This document shows, piece by piece, positions 41,576-43,170 of a stretch of DNA of 43,170 bases. A program made the translations under genes and the position numbers. The stretch's first letter is position 1, and every line of letters starts with the position of its first letter. The DNA comes from Ilumatobacteraceae bacterium (GTDB taxonomy: Bacteria; Actinomycetota; Acidimicrobiia; Acidimicrobiales; Ilumatobacteraceae): assembly GCA_021298195.1 (NCBI GenBank), contig JAJTEQ010000023.1:1-43170 (forward strand). Direction: 5' to 3'. The notes under the pieces were generated by a model, which saw only the letters and a program-made list of their open reading frames with translations, was not told where the DNA came from and searched no databases.

Positions 41576-42610
41576 TCATCGTCGCGGGTCGACCAGAACC
41601 TTCGTCTCGGTCGAGGTTCCACCGGCCAGATCGGCCAGGGCCGCGTCCAACCCGTCGAGGGACACCGTCGACGAGTGCAACGGCTCGGTGCGGAATCGAC
41701 CGTCGGCGATCATTCCCATCACCATGTCGAACTCCTCGTGGTTGTACGCCAGCGCCGAGGTCACGTCGATCTCCTTGATCAACCATGATCCCGGGGTGAT
41801 CGGTGCGTCCTCTTCGGCGAGGCCGATGAGGCACATCGAACCGCCGCGTCGAGCCAGATCGACGGCCGACTGAACGGCGAAGGGACGACCGACGCATTCG
41901 TACACGATGTCGGCGCCGAGTCCGTGCGTCAGTTCCTTGACCAACGCGTCGGCGTCGGCGCCCGGCGCCACGCTGTGATGCGCCCCCAATTCGCGCGCCA
42001 GTTGTCGGCGACCCTCGTTCGGTTCGATCACGACCACCACGCCCGCGCCCGCGGCGCGCACCCACTGCAGGGTTCCGAGTCCGATCGGCCCGGCACCCTG
42101 CACGACGGCCACGTCTCCGAGACGAATGCCGCTGCGACGGACGGCGTGGAAGGCCACCGTGGTCGGCTCGACCTGGGCCGCTTGTTCATCGGTCAGCGCG
42201 GAATGGGCCTTCACCACGCGCGACGCCTCGACCGGGATCCGCGACGCGAACCCACCGTGTGGCGGCGCACCCGGTTCACGTCCGAGCGCGGACAAGAACG
42301 ACACCATGCAACGATCGGCTTGGCCGGCGCGGCACGGCGCGCATCGCCCACAGGCCGGCGCGATCGCCACCACCACCCGATCGCCTTCGCTCAGGCCCTT
42401 CACGTCGGCGCCCGTGGCCGAGATCGTTCCGGTCCATTCGTGTCCGCAAATCGCCGGGTTGTAGGGACGGCCGGACTGGTACGCGTGGATGTCGGTGCCG
42501 CAGATGCCGCAATACGCGACGTCGACCACCACACCGGTGGTGCTCGGGGTGGGGTCGGCGAACTCGACCATCTCCAATTTGGACTTGCCGGTGATCAATG
42601 CCGCGAACAT
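41576..42610 (-). CDS. Zinc-dependent alcohol dehydrogenase (MDR family)
   Basis: The 344-residue medium-chain dehydrogenase has the catalytic zinc ligands in CGICGTDIHAYQSG and GHEW, the four structural-zinc cysteines in CGRCAPCRAGQADRC, and the Rossmann site GAGPIGLGTLQWV. It resembles the 2,3-butanediol/threonine dehydrogenase branch and acts on secondary alcohols with NAD(P). The ATG at 42610 follows a GGGGAGGG site. It is divergent from the ABM-like gene; a TAGTGT -10 candidate lies at 42637-42642. Confidence 0.92.
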   Translation of the reverse strand: MFAALITGKSKLEMVEFADPTPSTTGVVVDVAYCGICGTDIHAYQSGRPYNPAICGHEWTGTISATGADVKGLSEGDRVVVAIAPACGRCAPCRAGQADRCMVSFLSALGREPGAPPHGGFASRIPVEASRVVKAHSALTDEQAAQVEPTTVAFHAVRRSGIRLGDVAVVQGAGPIGLGTLQWVRAAGAGVVVVIEPNEGRRQLARELGAHHSVAPGADADALVKELTHGLGADIVYECVGRPFAVQSAVDLARRGGSMCLIGLAEEDAPITPGSWLIKEIDVTSALAYNHEEFDMVMGMIADGRFRTEPLHSSTVSLDGLDAALADLAGGTSTETKVLVDPRR

Positions 42611-42671
42611 GCGCCCTCCCCCGTCGAACCCTCCCGACACTACGACAACGATCCGGACCCGAACGAACGCC

Positions 42672-42677
42672 TACAGT
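42672..42677 (+). promoter_or_regulatory. Candidate -10 box (TACAGT) for the ABM-like gene
   Basis: TACAGT with a 6-nt spacer to the ATG at 42684 and no ribosome binding site; leaderless-type promoter. Confidence 0.42.
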
Positions 42678-42683
42678 CTCTTC

Positions 42684-43031
42684 ATGAGCCTGATCGCCAT
42701 CGAAGCCTCCATCACCCTGAACGACGCCGCGGTGCGTGACGCCGCGGTCGCCGAATCCGCCAAGTACCAGAAGGCCACGCGTGACGAGGAGCCCGGTTGC
42801 CTGGTGTACTGCTTCGCCGCCGACCCCTGCGTGCCCGATCACATCCAGGTGTACGAGTTGTGGGCCGACGAGGAGTCATTGGCCGCGCACTTCGACCATC
42901 CCAACTACCACAACATGCGCGAGATGCTCGGTCGTTACGGATTGAAGTCGGCCGTCAGTCGCAAGTTGCGCATCGACAAGACGGCACCGGTGTACGGACC
43001 CGACTTCAAGGCCTCGGCGCGCTTCGACTGA
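42684..43031 (+). CDS. ABM-domain protein (putative quinol monooxygenase)
   Basis: The 115-residue protein has the dimeric alpha-beta barrel pattern IAIEASITLNDAAVRDA, EEPGCLVYCFAADP, IQVYELWADEESLAAHFDHP and NMREML, typical of YgiN-like and antibiotic biosynthesis monooxygenase domains. No cofactor site is expected. The ATG at 42684 is chosen because TACAGT sits 6 nt upstream; the longer open frame upstream is antisense to the alcohol dehydrogenase. Confidence 0.82.
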   Translation: MSLIAIEASITLNDAAVRDAAVAESAKYQKATRDEEPGCLVYCFAADPCVPDHIQVYELWADEESLAAHFDHPNYHNMREMLGRYGLKSAVSRKLRIDKTAPVYGPDFKASARFD

Positions 43032-43071
43032 CGTCACCCCGCGACGTCACCGTAGGACCACGGCCGCTGGA

Positions 43072-43170
43072 TCACCCCGCGGCCACCGCCGCTTCCTTGG
43101 CCCAGCGGTAATCGGCCTTGCCCGACGGGCTGCGGTAGACGGCGTCGACGAACACCACGCGGCGCGGCGC
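43072..43170 (-). CDS. Acyl-CoA synthetase (AMP-forming), C-terminal end only
   Basis: Only the last 32 residues and the stop are in the window: PRRVVFVDAVYRSPSGKADY followed by RWAKE and a short Ala-rich end. The RSPSGKADYRWAKE ending is the conserved C terminus, including the catalytic Lys, of fatty-acid-CoA ligases common in mycobacteria and relatives. The gene continues past the right edge. It would be the third ligase of the region and ends 40 nt from the convergent ABM gene. Confidence 0.72.
   Translation of the reverse strand, partial: APRRVVFVDAVYRSPSGKADYRWAKEAAVAAG

Noticed and set aside
1-43170. Secondary-metabolite gene cluster based on four P450s and ABM/SnoaL domains
   Set aside because: There is no PKS, NRPS, terpene cyclase or other core biosynthetic enzyme; ligases, thiolase, crotonase and importer point to breakdown rather than synthesis.
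1-43170. tRNA, rRNA, CRISPR, insertion sequences, attachment sites
   Set aside because: I saw no cloverleaf, no regularly spaced repeats, no transposase or integrase sequence, and base composition looks uniform throughout.

Overview
The window looks like the chromosome of a free-living, high-G+C actinobacterium, most likely an uncultured member of the Acidimicrobiia. This is inferred from gene content and layout: roughly two-thirds G+C by eye, an F420-type luciferase-like oxidoreductase, a mycothiol-type DinB-fold protein, several actinobacterial P450s, many GTG starts, TAnnnT -10 boxes placed 6-7 nt before start codons (leaderless style), and very tight packing with ATGA, GTGA or TGATG start/stop overlaps. 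I see no rRNA, tRNA, CRISPR array, insertion sequence or phage gene. No gene-free stretch exceeds 300 bases; the longest is the 188-base gap at 16168-16355, which is filled with inverted repeats.

Layout. 1-474 (-): start of a zinc/manganese-type ABC binding lipoprotein with a Fur-family box over its -10. 558-3016 (+): class III aminotransferase and P450. 3018-7865 (-): likely operon of a PEP-utilising-enzyme mobile-domain protein, an LLM oxidoreductase, a P450 and a DHRS1-like SDR. 7970-9259 (-): third P450, divergent from 9371-12485 (+), which holds a molybdopterin oxidoreductase, a carboxymuconolactone decarboxylase/AhpD-like protein whose active-site CxxC is Cys-Val-Val-UGA (predicted selenocysteine, with a SECIS-like hairpin), and a limonene-epoxide-hydrolase-like protein. 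12492-17753 (-): branched-chain-amino-acid-type ABC transporter with a fused LivH-LivM permease. 17863-20747 (-): enoyl-CoA hydratase, acyl-CoA ligase, NTF2-like protein. 20845-22095 (+): fourth P450. 22082-25857 (-): five translationally coupled genes (DUF7064/CrtC-like protein, epimerase, small protein, APH-type kinase, NTF2-like protein). 25942-28900 (+): SDR, second APH-type kinase, Rieske oxygenase. 28903-31719: NTF2-like, VOC, carotenoid oxygenase and ABM genes. 31799-36458 (-): DUF35 protein, thiolase, acyl-CoA ligase, VOC protein, SDR. 36590-38175 (+): NTF2-like protein and third APH-type kinase. 38197-43170: SDR, DinB-fold protein, sugar isomerase, SDR, zinc alcohol dehydrogenase, ABM protein and the C-terminal end of another acyl-CoA ligase.

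How it may work together (inference). The region reads as a catabolic island for hydrophobic, probably isoprenoid, steroid-like or apocarotenoid substrates: import (Liv-type transporter), oxygenation (four P450s, Rieske oxygenase, carotenoid cleavage oxygenase), alcohol/aldehyde oxidation (five SDRs, one MDR), epoxide opening (LEH-like), CoA activation (three ligases) and beta-oxidation-type steps (crotonase, thiolase with DUF35). Three APH-fold kinases, each in or next to SDR/NTF2 neighbourhoods, suggest phosphorylation of hydroxylated intermediates. No electron-transfer partner for the P450s or the Rieske oxygenase, and no transcription regulator, is encoded here. Two near-identical 20-bp operators (7907-7926 and 9310-9329) tie the P450/Mo-enzyme/selenoprotein block to the LLM/P450/SDR operon.

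The most striking item is the predicted selenoprotein at 11566-12075, which simple ORF calling splits in two.
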